Shown in pieces: positions 23,601 through 32,600 of a stretch of 41,322 nt of DNA. The position numbers and the translations under genes were made by a program. The DNA comes from a virus, in IMG/VR virus record IMGVR_UViG_3300033149_000173, positions 1-41,322 of that record, one strand, 5' to 3'. Every line of letters starts with the position of its first letter. The first letter of the stretch is position 1. The notes beneath the pieces were generated by a model. The model had not been told where the DNA came from and ran no database searches. It saw nothing but the letters and a program-made list of their open reading frames with translations.

Positions 23601-25387
23601 CTGCACCTAGTACTGCTGGTGAAATAAATGATAATGCTATATTTGATGTAGAATCAAAACCTTTTATAGCTAAAGTAAATGTACAAAAAGCTATTGGAGT
23701 ACAACAAGCAGTTTTTAATACTCAAGCTGTTGGATCAGAGTATCCAGACTCAATGTCTTTATCGGTATATGAAACTTCACCTACTGTTTCTAATTTAGAT
23801 TTATTTTACGAAACATCAACAAGTGGTTTAATATCAGATATTAACACAGCTATTGTAAGTTCTGGTACTGCGATAATTGGTTTAAGTACTTTTACTTGGT
23901 TGCATAACGAAGGTGATTGCGCGGGATCTGATTTAACAACTCCGTTTTTTGCATTAACTCCTCAAGGTAATGATGTTACAAGTACAGCTATTTTATCATC
24001 TGTTTATTCATTTGATTTACAAGATCAAGTAGATACTAGTGTTAATAGAAATAGTGAATTTCAAATTGTAGCTGCCGGTGGAGGATCTTGGAAAATACAA
24101 TTAGTAGACCCTCATGCTGCTTTGTTAAACTTTGAATTTTTAGAAAAATATCAATTTAATATACAGTTTACACAAGCAGATGGAACTGTTTCAAATCAAA
24201 CATTTGTAAGAACTTTATTAAATGATTTACCAGTTATAGATTTAGTCACTAATCCTCAACCAGGTCCAACTCAATCAACAATATTAAAAGCTACAGGTAA
24301 TGCGTTTAATGGTATAGGTTTAGTGAAAGGATTTAATGGTAGTTGTAATACATGCGACAGAACAAGAGATCTGCAGTGGACTATACAATCTGCAAGATGG
24401 CAAAATGGTTCAGGAGTATGGTATAGTTATATAACAGGAACTAATACAACAGCTCCTACATCTTCTACTGACATAGCAACTTATTATTTTATAAAAGCTC
24501 AAGGTCAAGAAAACCAAACAACTTGTACTGGTAATAGTCCAGAAAATTTTTATGGTATATGGTTAGAAAGAAAAACAAATGTAAGCGGACAACCAGGAAC
24601 TTTACAAGGTGATTTCTTTGCGCCTAATCTACATGAAGTTACTATTCAACTTACTGATCAAAATGGAACCGGAGCTTCAAGTATATTAGCTATACAGTTT
24701 ACGCCTACAGCTACAACTTACAGCAATGTTGTTGCGAGTTCTTATACTGCTTCTACAGTTCCTTCAAGTCCGTTTTATATAAATCCTGCTAATCACTGGC
24801 AAACCCCACCAACAGGTACTGGTATGGCGGCTACATGTCCAACAGCTACTTCAACTCCTGTTCTTCCAACATGGGTTGGTGAAATTGCTAACTGGACTAG
24901 TAATACTGTTTATATATACGCTAAAACATATAGTCAAACTAGTACAACATTTGTTTTAAACGCTACATTTGGTGGTTATAATACACAAGATACTACTGGA
25001 ATGAACGCTCCTGCAGAAGGTGATGGAACCAGAGCTTTTACTGGTCCAATAACAATTAACCACAGTACAGCTGGTGTACAATATCATGTTATAGGTACAT
25101 TAGCTGCATTTAATCCTAGTCCACTACAACAAAATAATGCTGTAGTGCCGGGTGATTCTGGAAACGTTGGTGATGGTCCATTTGATTGGAGTGATTGTAC
25201 TTGGATAAACAACAAGATAACATGGACAAGTCTAAGTACTTGTGGTGCTAATGCAAGATTAACTTTAGTATATGACACCGTGTTACAAAATCCACCACCA
25301 AGTCCTCAAAATGTTCAAGCTGTTAGTAATACTAGTCCACCTTTCCACACTACATCGTGGTATAAGACAACTGGCTGGCCATCATAG
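20651..25387 (+). CDS. Large tail hub / muzzle-type protein with inserted FISUMP domain
   Basis: The 1578-residue protein opens with KSKMNKDLDDRLVPNNEYRD, followed by NIAVSRSEDQDVGALEAVLGN. I link this N-terminus to the large tail (stabilisation or muzzle) proteins of crAss-like and related podoviruses. Residues about 198-380 match the Bacteroidota FISUMP domain: IGSIIWATDNLDVTRYRNGD, GCWCYYEN, YQKLYNRHAV, LAPYGYRL, DFWSST and GYAVRVI. A further beta module lies at about 696-772. The remainder is beta-rich and Thr/Ser/Asn-rich. The next gene looks like its companion. The FISUMP part may display a carbohydrate- or receptor-binding face. Confidence 0.8.
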   Translation: MAENKNSFIKSKMNKDLDDRLVPNNEYRDAKNIAVSRSEDQDVGALEAVLGNEIIINSAAGQQCIGTFVDDASGYVYFFLTDYEGSTLAPSTANCSINRWQPSSNTTVATVLASGSYLNFSTANPMHGINLLESLLFFTDNRNQPRVINVVTATQNPNYYNSEESVSVAKFSPYVAPALIDLRSVSALKPSTMSDAENLPSITIGSIIWATDNLDVTRYRNGDLIPQAESFADWTNFDTLNTGCWCYYENQLSNGVIYQKLYNRHAVTDTRNLAPYGYRLAEEADYTNLITETQTTAPASLKSTDFWSSTAAATNNTSGWDGTPSGERSATASNNDFNNLTTQGKWWVADANKYFYLQDNNNAPTIVANTGTKQGYAVRVIQEVGFKGWQGDPELLRDKFIRFSYRFRFDDGEYSIIAPFTQECFIPQHEGEFLNEDEDDTMRSTIVKFMQNNINNIILNIELPSLNIIDDYKINEIDIIYKESDALAYKILQSVEVNPQFITNLNNTNIYQYTYQSTVPFKTLPTDETTRVYDKVPVKALAQAIAGNRVMYANFTQGYNAPLGLNYAVGLSDRVAQIAEEYPQHSVKQNRNYQVGIILADKWGRQTDVILSSKDNVLIAGGEPTEGSNYFTTYRPVENASQVQGWTGENLNIRFDSIININGDTSGLYAQPSLYTVEGPMSSPFPAFFNWSTQELNTVANQAAYTFLNLSYQDLNASTLFTLWLNEGKGWIQVASNTYAVTDSGNDEITITFSSGAPAAANYKLRGRVLYNSQYRYQIENFGLTVSATTELFGAGKYLRGKYQDYVEVESFSQQGSADRYLFFTNEEIDNAYMFQGDTDPSSNPSTRTEPKTFLTVNNYTFDINVNGFYSYRVVVKQQQQEFYNVYLPGIVSGYPIQGNTTEIGSTAFVTLIHDNINKVPRQLKEISNQDVQFNSELTWFGRVTNNSVLTAGNNQQYGPNTTPDSVELIGAIKDVFPGLAFAAAPSTAGEINDNAIFDVESKPFIAKVNVQKAIGVQQAVFNTQAVGSEYPDSMSLSVYETSPTVSNLDLFYETSTSGLISDINTAIVSSGTAIIGLSTFTWLHNEGDCAGSDLTTPFFALTPQGNDVTSTAILSSVYSFDLQDQVDTSVNRNSEFQIVAAGGGSWKIQLVDPHAALLNFEFLEKYQFNIQFTQADGTVSNQTFVRTLLNDLPVIDLVTNPQPGPTQSTILKATGNAFNGIGLVKGFNGSCNTCDRTRDLQWTIQSARWQNGSGVWYSYITGTNTTAPTSSTDIATYYFIKAQGQENQTTCTGNSPENFYGIWLERKTNVSGQPGTLQGDFFAPNLHEVTIQLTDQNGTGASSILAIQFTPTATTYSNVVASSYTASTVPSSPFYINPANHWQTPPTGTGMAATCPTATSTPVLPTWVGEIANWTSNTVYIYAKTYSQTSTTFVLNATFGGYNTQDTTGMNAPAEGDGTRAFTGPITINHSTAGVQYHVIGTLAAFNPSPLQQNNAVVPGDSGNVGDGPFDWSDCTWINNKITWTSLSTCGANARLTLVYDTVLQNPPPSPQNVQAVSNTSPPFHTTSWYKTTGWPS

Positions 25388-25404
25388 TAAAATATTAAAT
25401 AAAT

Positions 25405-25418
25405 AAGTGATTATAAAA
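25405..25418 (+). promoter_or_regulatory. Leader element AAGTGATTATAAAA (copy 2)
   Basis: This is an exact second copy of the 14-base word found before the holin gene. It ends one base before ATG 25420. The function is unknown. Confidence 0.45.
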
Positions 25419-25419
25419 C

Positions 25420-26757
25420 ATGGCAACTACATTACAAATAAAATACTATAATACCTATATTTTAAAGAAGATAAACCAAACATGGAACTCTTCAACTGGT
25501 ACTATGGATAGAACAAATGCTCAATATGATTGGTATGTTGAAGAGTCTAGAATAAAAGGTGATTTTAATGGTAAGTTTTCTGGTATTGCACCAAGAGCTT
25601 ATTTAGCTACAGAAAATAAATACCAAGAGCAGTTTGGTAATACTATAATATACTCTGGTGTTTTTAATTCAAGAACAGATGTAAATGAAACTAATCAGTT
25701 TTCAGTTGCTAATGATATAACTAGAACAGTAGATCCAGCAAAAGGTACAATACAATTACTATATGCTGAAGATACTAATTTAAATATATTTCAAGAATAT
25801 AAAGTTAATAGAGCTTTAATTGATAAAGACGCTATATATACTGCAGAAGGTCAACCTATAACAACAAGCACTAATTTAGTAATTGGACAAATACAACCTT
25901 ATGCTGGTGAATATGGTATTGCAACAAATCCTGAATCATTTGCTGTTTATGGTTATAGAAAATATTTTACAGATGCTAATAAAAGTGCTGTAATGAGATT
26001 GTCTCAAGATGGTTTAACAGAAATATCTAGTTATGGTATGTTTGATTATTTTAGAGATCAATTAAGTTTAAGCAACCTAGGTAGTTTAGGTAAATTAATA
26101 GGTGGCTGGGATATTCACAGTAAACAATATGTTTTATCAATACAACCTACTATTGGTAAAAGTGAAGGATCTAGAGCTTTTACTTTAGGATTTGATGAAA
26201 AAGTTAGGGGCTGGACAAGCTTTTTTGATTTTGTTCCTGCTCAAATGTTTAGCGTAGATAATAGGTTTTACACCTTTAATTTAACAGGAGATCTTTATCA
26301 ACATTATTCTGAAAACGTAAATAGAGCTCAGTTTTATGAAGTTAAACACGATTCAACTGTAACTACTATTTTTAACGCTCAACCTTCTATGAGTAAAAGT
26401 TTTCAAACTATTAATTATGAAGGAGATGGTAACTGGGAACTAGAAACTTTTCAAACATTTTTAAATGACACATCAGATACAGCTCATTCTATAGGTGTTT
26501 ACAAAGTACCTACGTCATTAGCTAACATGGAACAATCTTTACTAAGAAATAATTTTAAAGCAAAAGAAAATAAATACTTTGCTAATTTAATTAACACTAG
26601 TCCATCAAATCCTGGTGAAATTATTTTTGGAGCTGATATATCAGGTGTAAAAGGATTTTTTGCAGTAGCTACATTTAAAGCTACTAATACAGCTGGATCT
26701 AGTCAAACAAACGAATTATTTGCTGTATCTACAGAATACAAGCAATCATCATATTAA
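25420..26757 (+). CDS. Tail hub companion protein
   Basis: The 445-residue beta-rich protein starts MATTLQIKYYNTYILKKI. Phrases such as SLGKLIGGWDIHSKQYVLS, KVRGWTSFFDFVPAQMFSVD and RFYTFNLTGDLYQHYSENVN are what I expect near the C-terminus of tail stabilisation proteins. In this phage the function is therefore probably split over two genes. It has its own ATG and leader 32 bases after the preceding stop, so a recent frameshift is not needed to explain it. A role in the distal tail is likely. Confidence 0.7.
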   Translation: MATTLQIKYYNTYILKKINQTWNSSTGTMDRTNAQYDWYVEESRIKGDFNGKFSGIAPRAYLATENKYQEQFGNTIIYSGVFNSRTDVNETNQFSVANDITRTVDPAKGTIQLLYAEDTNLNIFQEYKVNRALIDKDAIYTAEGQPITTSTNLVIGQIQPYAGEYGIATNPESFAVYGYRKYFTDANKSAVMRLSQDGLTEISSYGMFDYFRDQLSLSNLGSLGKLIGGWDIHSKQYVLSIQPTIGKSEGSRAFTLGFDEKVRGWTSFFDFVPAQMFSVDNRFYTFNLTGDLYQHYSENVNRAQFYEVKHDSTVTTIFNAQPSMSKSFQTINYEGDGNWELETFQTFLNDTSDTAHSIGVYKVPTSLANMEQSLLRNNFKAKENKYFANLINTSPSNPGEIIFGADISGVKGFFAVATFKATNTAGSSQTNELFAVSTEYKQSSY

Positions 26758-26762
26758 ATTAA

Positions 26763-27152
26763 ATGCTAATAAAAAAATTTAAAACCAATAAAGAAAAAAA
26801 TATTCTTAATTGGTGGAATGACTGGGGTTTAAAAACTCCAGACATAGAATGTCTACCTAAAAAAGGGTATGTTGTAATTTATAATAATATAAAAGTAGCA
26901 GCAGGTTATTTGTATTATACTAATGCAAAAATAGCTTATGTTGATTTTGTTATATCTAATATTAATTATAGAGAAAAAAATAGAAACGACTTGATTACAT
27001 TGCTAATTGATTACATGGTTAATAAAGCTTTAAAAAAAGGTTGTAAATTTGTATGGGCTACAACATCTAATAAAAACATAGTAGACAAAGTAAAAAAACT
27101 AAAATACAAAGTGTTAGACAAAAAACACGATATAATTTATAAATATTCATAA
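26763..27152 (+). CDS. GNAT-like acetyltransferase-fold protein
   Basis: The 129-residue protein has LNWWNDWGLKTPDIECLPKK near the start and GYVVIYNNIKVAAGYLYYTN, the beta4-like strand of small phage GNAT proteins. It then has YVDFVISNINYREKNRNDL and KKGCKFVWATTSNKNIVDKV, corresponding to the acyl-CoA-binding loop/helix and the last strands. The classic acyl-CoA loop RxxGxG is not well kept (REKNRN), so catalysis is uncertain. Similar genes lie between tail and ejection modules of many podoviruses. The substrate is unknown. Confidence 0.7.
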   Translation: MLIKKFKTNKEKNILNWWNDWGLKTPDIECLPKKGYVVIYNNIKVAAGYLYYTNAKIAYVDFVISNINYREKNRNDLITLLIDYMVNKALKKGCKFVWATTSNKNIVDKVKKLKYKVLDKKHDIIYKYS

Positions 27153-27154
27153 AT

Positions 27155-27826
27155 ATGGGAGCAGCATCAGGAGTAATCAGCGGAGCGGTTGGTATACTTG
27201 GAGCAGGGGCCGCACAAAGAAGAGCGAGAGATGATAGAAAAAGAGCGGAGCTTGAAACACAACGTCTTAAAGGTGAACTAAACACACTAGAAAATACTAG
27301 ACAGCCGATTATAAATCCTTATGAAAACATATCGGACACTAGTGGTGAACTATCAAACACATACGCTAATTTAGGCGTAGCAACAGAAGCAGCTAAATTT
27401 CAAGCAGAACAAGCTGATATATCTTTAGCAAATACATTAGATACTTTACGAGCTACAGGTGCTGGTGCTGGTGGCGCAACAGCTTTAGCTCAAGCGGCGT
27501 TGCAAAGTAAAAAACAAGTATCTGCTAGTTTACAACTACAAGAGGCACAAAATCAAAAGCTTTATGCTCAAGGTGAAGAAAGATTAAACAACATGAGGAT
27601 GCAAGAGCAACAAAGATTACAATCAGCAGATGTAATGGGTAAACAATTTATGTTTAATGTAGAGGAACAAAGACAGGTTGCAGAATTAAATAGAACTGCT
27701 GGCATGTTAGATAACGCTAACCAAGATCTAAGAGATATGCGTGCAGCTGAAGCCGCTGCTGAGGCAAATATGTATAATTCAGTTGGTCAAGTAGTTGGCG
27801 GAATTGGTAAATTAATAGGAAGTTAA
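27155..27826 (+). CDS. Internal virion (ejection) protein, gp14-like
   Basis: This 223-residue protein is mostly alpha-helical and Ala/Gln/Glu-rich. It has a Gly-rich hydrophobic N-terminus (GAASGVISGAVGILGAGAAQ), a basic segment and then a long coiled-coil-like region. The C-terminus is hydrophobic (VGQVVGGIGKLIGS). This pattern matches the smallest of the three T7-type ejection proteins, which forms the outer-membrane pore. It is followed by the medium and giant members in the T7 order. The assignment is by architecture, not by sequence identity. Confidence 0.75.
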   Translation: MGAASGVISGAVGILGAGAAQRRARDDRKRAELETQRLKGELNTLENTRQPIINPYENISDTSGELSNTYANLGVATEAAKFQAEQADISLANTLDTLRATGAGAGGATALAQAALQSKKQVSASLQLQEAQNQKLYAQGEERLNNMRMQEQQRLQSADVMGKQFMFNVEEQRQVAELNRTAGMLDNANQDLRDMRAAEAAAEANMYNSVGQVVGGIGKLIGS

Positions 27827-27827
27827 A

Positions 27828-29660
27828 ATGGCTACAAAACAATCATCAAGTTATCCCTTACCAGGAGTTAGTTTGCCTAATGTGAACTATGGTCAATACG
27901 CTCAACCAAGAAGAGGTAGATCTGTAGCTCCAGGAGCTGCAATGGTAAACGTATTACAAGGAGGTCAAAAACTAACTCAACAACAAGAAGAGGCTAGAAA
28001 ACAAGAAGAAGAAAGAAAGCGACAAGAAGAGCAACAAGTAATAAATAGGATGCAGCAGGTTCAAACCAATGCTGATCTTTGGAACTTAGAGCAAATGAGC
28101 AACATGAATACCATGCCTCAAACTTCAGCTATAGATGATCAGTTACAATCAACGTTACAAAAAAGACTTGACATTGCTACTCAAGCACAGGTTTATTTAA
28201 AAACTCAATTTGGAGATAAAGAAGCTAGAAAATCTGCACAAAAAGCTATTAATGATTACTATGATTTATTAACTTTAACAAAACAAACTACAACTAATTT
28301 TGGTGCTTTAGGTTCTTATTGGAAAGAAAAAGCTCCAACTATTGGTTCAGCTATAACTATTATTGGAAACGATCAAAATGAAATAGCTAATAATCAATAT
28401 TTTGTAAATGCTTTAGGTGGTGTTTATGACGATGCTAAATTTGAAATGTTATATGATGAAGCCAACAATGATATAATGATAAAGGTTTCCGGATACGAAC
28501 ACGATTTAGTAGATGGTAAAATGGTGCAAGGCGCTTATAGAGAAAAAATAATGAGTGCTAGAGCTTTTAATGCTAGAACTGGAGAAGGTAAAGATTTTGG
28601 TTTTGTTTCATCAGTACCTCAAGTAGTTAATGAAACTATTAAAAAACTATATCCTAACACTAAAACACCAGAAGGTGATGGGTTAGGTATTTTAAATGAT
28701 AGAGGTGTATTAGCTGATAAATATTGGAGCGGTGAAGAAGTAACAACTACCAATTTAAATGATGGTTATACTTCTACAGCTATTAATAAAAAGCTAAATA
28801 TAGATCTATTAAGAAAAGATATGATGGGCTTGTTAAGACAAAAAATTGGTGGTGTTGTTTCTACAGGTCCACAACAGGTTGCTAATTTTTGGAATATTGA
28901 TTTAAAAAATTTAAATAAAGGTTTTGAAAGTTCTTATCAACAATTATTACCAGATAATAAAGCTATGGAAGAAGCTTTATTTAATACAGTAGTAGAGAGT
29001 TTAACTAATTATGAAGGTATTACTAGAGATGAGAATGGCAATATATTTATGCAAACAAATAGAAGTATTAATAAGCCATCTGTTGACTCTTCAGGACCTG
29101 AAGGACCTCTAGATTATAGAGTAAATACATTACAGGAAGTTATAACGCTTAATAATAAAAATCCTAACATAGCTATAGCTTCTGTTATGAAAAAACTAGC
29201 TAATAAAGAGTTGTTTAATAAAGACGAAGTTTATGATGTATGGTTAAATTCTGCACCAGCTGCTGAACTTAAAACCAATGCTCCTACTAACAAAGATTAT
29301 TACGAGCTTAAAGAGCAAGATCCTAGAACAGCATTTAATAAAATGGATATAGAGGGTGAGTTGTTTGAAGTTAAAAATGGACGTGTAGTTAGTATAGGTG
29401 ATTATGATTTAAGTAAAGCTCAAGATAGATTTGAATATGTATTAAATAATTTATCTCCTACTGAAAGAAAGAAAATGGAAAACTTAAGTTCACTTAGGGC
29501 TTTAGCATGGGCTGCTGATTGGAGAGTTGATAATCCTCAAATAAAACCTGCTGAAGGTGTAGCAAGGACAAAAGACAACTACGAAACTATGGAGGAATAT
29601 ATTGCTAGAATGAAAGCTGCTTATAAAAAACAGTTTAAAAGAAATTATCCTTCAAATTAA
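27828..29660 (+). CDS. Internal virion (ejection) protein, medium member
   Basis: The 610-residue protein has a low-complexity N-terminus (residues 1-40), a Gln/Glu/Lys-rich coiled-coil stretch (about 50-75 with EEARKQEEERKRQEEQQ) and a longer helical body. It sits between the gp14-like gene and the 2633-aa gene. This order equals gp14-gp15-gp16 of T7-like ejectosomes. No enzymatic motif is recognised. It is expected to be packed in the head and injected to build the trans-envelope channel. Confidence 0.7.
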   Translation: MATKQSSSYPLPGVSLPNVNYGQYAQPRRGRSVAPGAAMVNVLQGGQKLTQQQEEARKQEEERKRQEEQQVINRMQQVQTNADLWNLEQMSNMNTMPQTSAIDDQLQSTLQKRLDIATQAQVYLKTQFGDKEARKSAQKAINDYYDLLTLTKQTTTNFGALGSYWKEKAPTIGSAITIIGNDQNEIANNQYFVNALGGVYDDAKFEMLYDEANNDIMIKVSGYEHDLVDGKMVQGAYREKIMSARAFNARTGEGKDFGFVSSVPQVVNETIKKLYPNTKTPEGDGLGILNDRGVLADKYWSGEEVTTTNLNDGYTSTAINKKLNIDLLRKDMMGLLRQKIGGVVSTGPQQVANFWNIDLKNLNKGFESSYQQLLPDNKAMEEALFNTVVESLTNYEGITRDENGNIFMQTNRSINKPSVDSSGPEGPLDYRVNTLQEVITLNNKNPNIAIASVMKKLANKELFNKDEVYDVWLNSAPAAELKTNAPTNKDYYELKEQDPRTAFNKMDIEGELFEVKNGRVVSIGDYDLSKAQDRFEYVLNNLSPTERKKMENLSSLRALAWAADWRVDNPQIKPAEGVARTKDNYETMEEYIARMKAAYKKQFKRNYPSN

Positions 29661-29668
29661 AATTAAAT

Positions 29669-32600
29669 ATGGAAGAATTATTTATCTATCAATTGCCTGA
29701 TGGTCAAAGGGTAGATGTTTCAAACTGGCCAGAGACAGAAAAATTCTTATGGTTAGCATCAAATCCAAATGCAAAAGCAGTTGAGGCTACAGAAGAAGAA
29801 ACAAACATGCAGACAATAGACGAAAGTATGTTTGGAGGCGGTAAGATGCGTATTCTACCTGAAACACCTTTTAGTCAAACTGGAATACCTTATGAAGATT
29901 TTGATTTAAATAAAATGACTCAAAATTTATTTAGCGAAAACATTCAAGCGTTTGATAGAGAAAGAGGAGAACTTGATAGTGAAGAATTGTTTGATATTAC
30001 ATTTTTTAGAGAAGATAAGTTAGATGATGAAACTAAAAAAACTATTTTACAAGCTTATAATATTAATAAAAATAAATTAAAACCTGAAGCTAGTAATTAT
30101 TCTTTTTCAAGTTTAGATGATGAGACTTCAGGTTTTGGTAGTGATGCTCCTTTTCCTGAAGACGCAATATATCAGCAACAAGATGTTAAACTGTTTTTAA
30201 AACAACCAGGTATTTTAAAAGCTTTAGAAGAAGGTTTGATAACTAAACAAGATTTATCTCAAGGTATGTATCCAGGTTATACTAGTTGGCCTACGCGTAC
30301 TAGTGGTGATATAGAAGGAATGTCAAGCATTACAACTGATGAAGGTAGACAATTATCTAACGCTGAGGTTTATGAATTAATGTGGCAATATGATATGCCT
30401 TATCATACTAATGTAGAAAGATTAAAAAGAGAAGCTAGAAAAAAAGTTGATAGATTTGTATTAAGAAATCCTAGTCAAATAGAAGCAATTATAGATTTAG
30501 AAAAACTAGATCAACCTTATATATTTGAAGAGTTTGCAGAAGAAGACGGTTTTGTAGAAGATTTTTTTGGTGTTGAGTCTTTAAAAATAGATCCTAATTT
30601 TAATATAAAAGATTTTAATGGATTTTTAGTTAATAGACAACATAAAGATTACATACAAGGCATGCTTAACCAAGTAAAAAATGATAGCAGCGAAAATGCA
30701 ATGAAGCATAAAGAGCTATTAAAATTACAAGGTTTAAATTTATATTTAAATGAGCAAATAACCAGAGATTTAAAACAACAAAAATTAATTTGGGAAAGAA
30801 ATAATCCTGGTAAAGATGCTGATACTGAAGGAATACAGTTTAATATATCTCCAGGAAACTTTAATCCTTCGTTTATAAAAGACTGGATGAAGGCAGAAAC
30901 ACCTTATGTTTATAATCAACTAGAGAAAAATCAATTAAAGATAGAAAAAGAATATCAAAAAGTTATTAAGTCTGGAGGTGATGTAGGTACAGGTGAGTTT
31001 TTAAACAAAGTAGGTACTAATGCATGGATAGGTTTTTGGCATGACTTTACTACTCCACTTGCTACGTATACAATGGATATGTTGCCTGGTGAATACACTG
31101 ATGATGTTGCAGAAAACTGGAGACGTAACACTTTAATTAACAACTTTGAAAGAGGTGATAATTTAAGATACGGTTATAAAAGAGGTAGAAAATTATTTTT
31201 AGAAGATTATGGTGTTGAATATTTAGTAGATAATACTAATAGAATTTATGATACTACTAATAAAATTGAAGCAACAGCTTTATTAACACCTGAACAAAGA
31301 TCTGAAATTATTGCAAGAGTAAGAAGAGATGGTTCTGCTGGTAGTAGCGCATCGGGTTATGGTTTAGCTTTTGAATCATCTAGAGTTATTGGAGATTTAT
31401 TTGGACAAATAGCTTTAACAAGAGGTATTGGTAAAACAAAAGCTGCATTAGGAGCTTATACTAAAGGTATGGGTGTGTTAGGTCCTACAAAAAGATTTTT
31501 AAAATCATTACCGGTTAAAAGTGTAGTTGCGGATGCTATTATAGCACAGTCTACTATAGGTTTTGTAAGAGGTTATGAAGATACCATGATGGCTGGAAGA
31601 GCAGCTGGTTTACCTGAAGATGAAGTTAGAGAGCTTGCTGCTAGCGCATCAACACAAACAGGTTTTTGGTATGCTATCACAGCACCTATAAGTCCACAAA
31701 CAAAAGCTCAAAACTTATTATTTGGTAAACCTGTTAAAGAAAACATTGAAGTAGCTGTTCAAAGATACATGAAAGGTGGTTGGAAAGGTTGGAGTGATTT
31801 TTGGAAAACACAAGGTCAAAGATTTGGAACTAAAGAAGGTTTAAAACAAACTGGAAAAGATATTATTAGAACAGCTGATATGATACAAAGAGAAGGTTGG
31901 AAAGAGCTTTTTCAAGAAAACATACAGCAGTTTGGAGAAACAACTCAAATTGGTGCTGATATTAATAGACAAGCTGGTCAACAAATAGTTAAAGAAGATT
32001 ATACTTTACAAGATTTTATACACACTTCTGCTTTATCATTTACAGCTGGTGCATTTATGCCAGGCGCAGGAGCAATAACTTCTTCTGCAAATCAGCAATT
32101 AAGAGAGTTTATGGGTTGGGATGCTGTTGATAGATTTAATTCTTTAGCATATATGGCTTATAATGAGTCTGATTTAAAATCATTGCTAGCTAGTCAAATA
32201 GAACAAGGTATATACACACAGCAAGAAGTAGATAATTTATTAGGTGAAGTTGATCAATATAAAAATACTATTAATCATGTTCCACCAAATATGTCAGCTA
32301 AAGCAGCTTCAACTATTTTATCTGATATACAACAGTTAAATCAACTAGAAAACGATAAGAAAAAAGCTCCTAAAGGTTTTACCGGCTATGATGATCAAAT
32401 TCAAGCGTTAAAAGACAGAATAAATAATACTTATTATAACGAGTTAACTAAGTCACAAAGAAAAGGTATAATGGCAGCCGCTAGAGCTGGTGTAGCAGGT
32501 GATACTATATATAAAGCTTTTGATAACGAACAACAAGCTTTAGATTATTTAAAAAGCACTGTAAACAAATACAGTAAAAGTCTTGGTAGAGAAATGACAA

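Noticed and set aside
25387-25420. Frameshift splitting one tail protein into the 1578- and 445-aa genes
   Set aside because: The second gene has its own ATG, leader element and 32-base spacing, so a natural two-gene arrangement is simpler.
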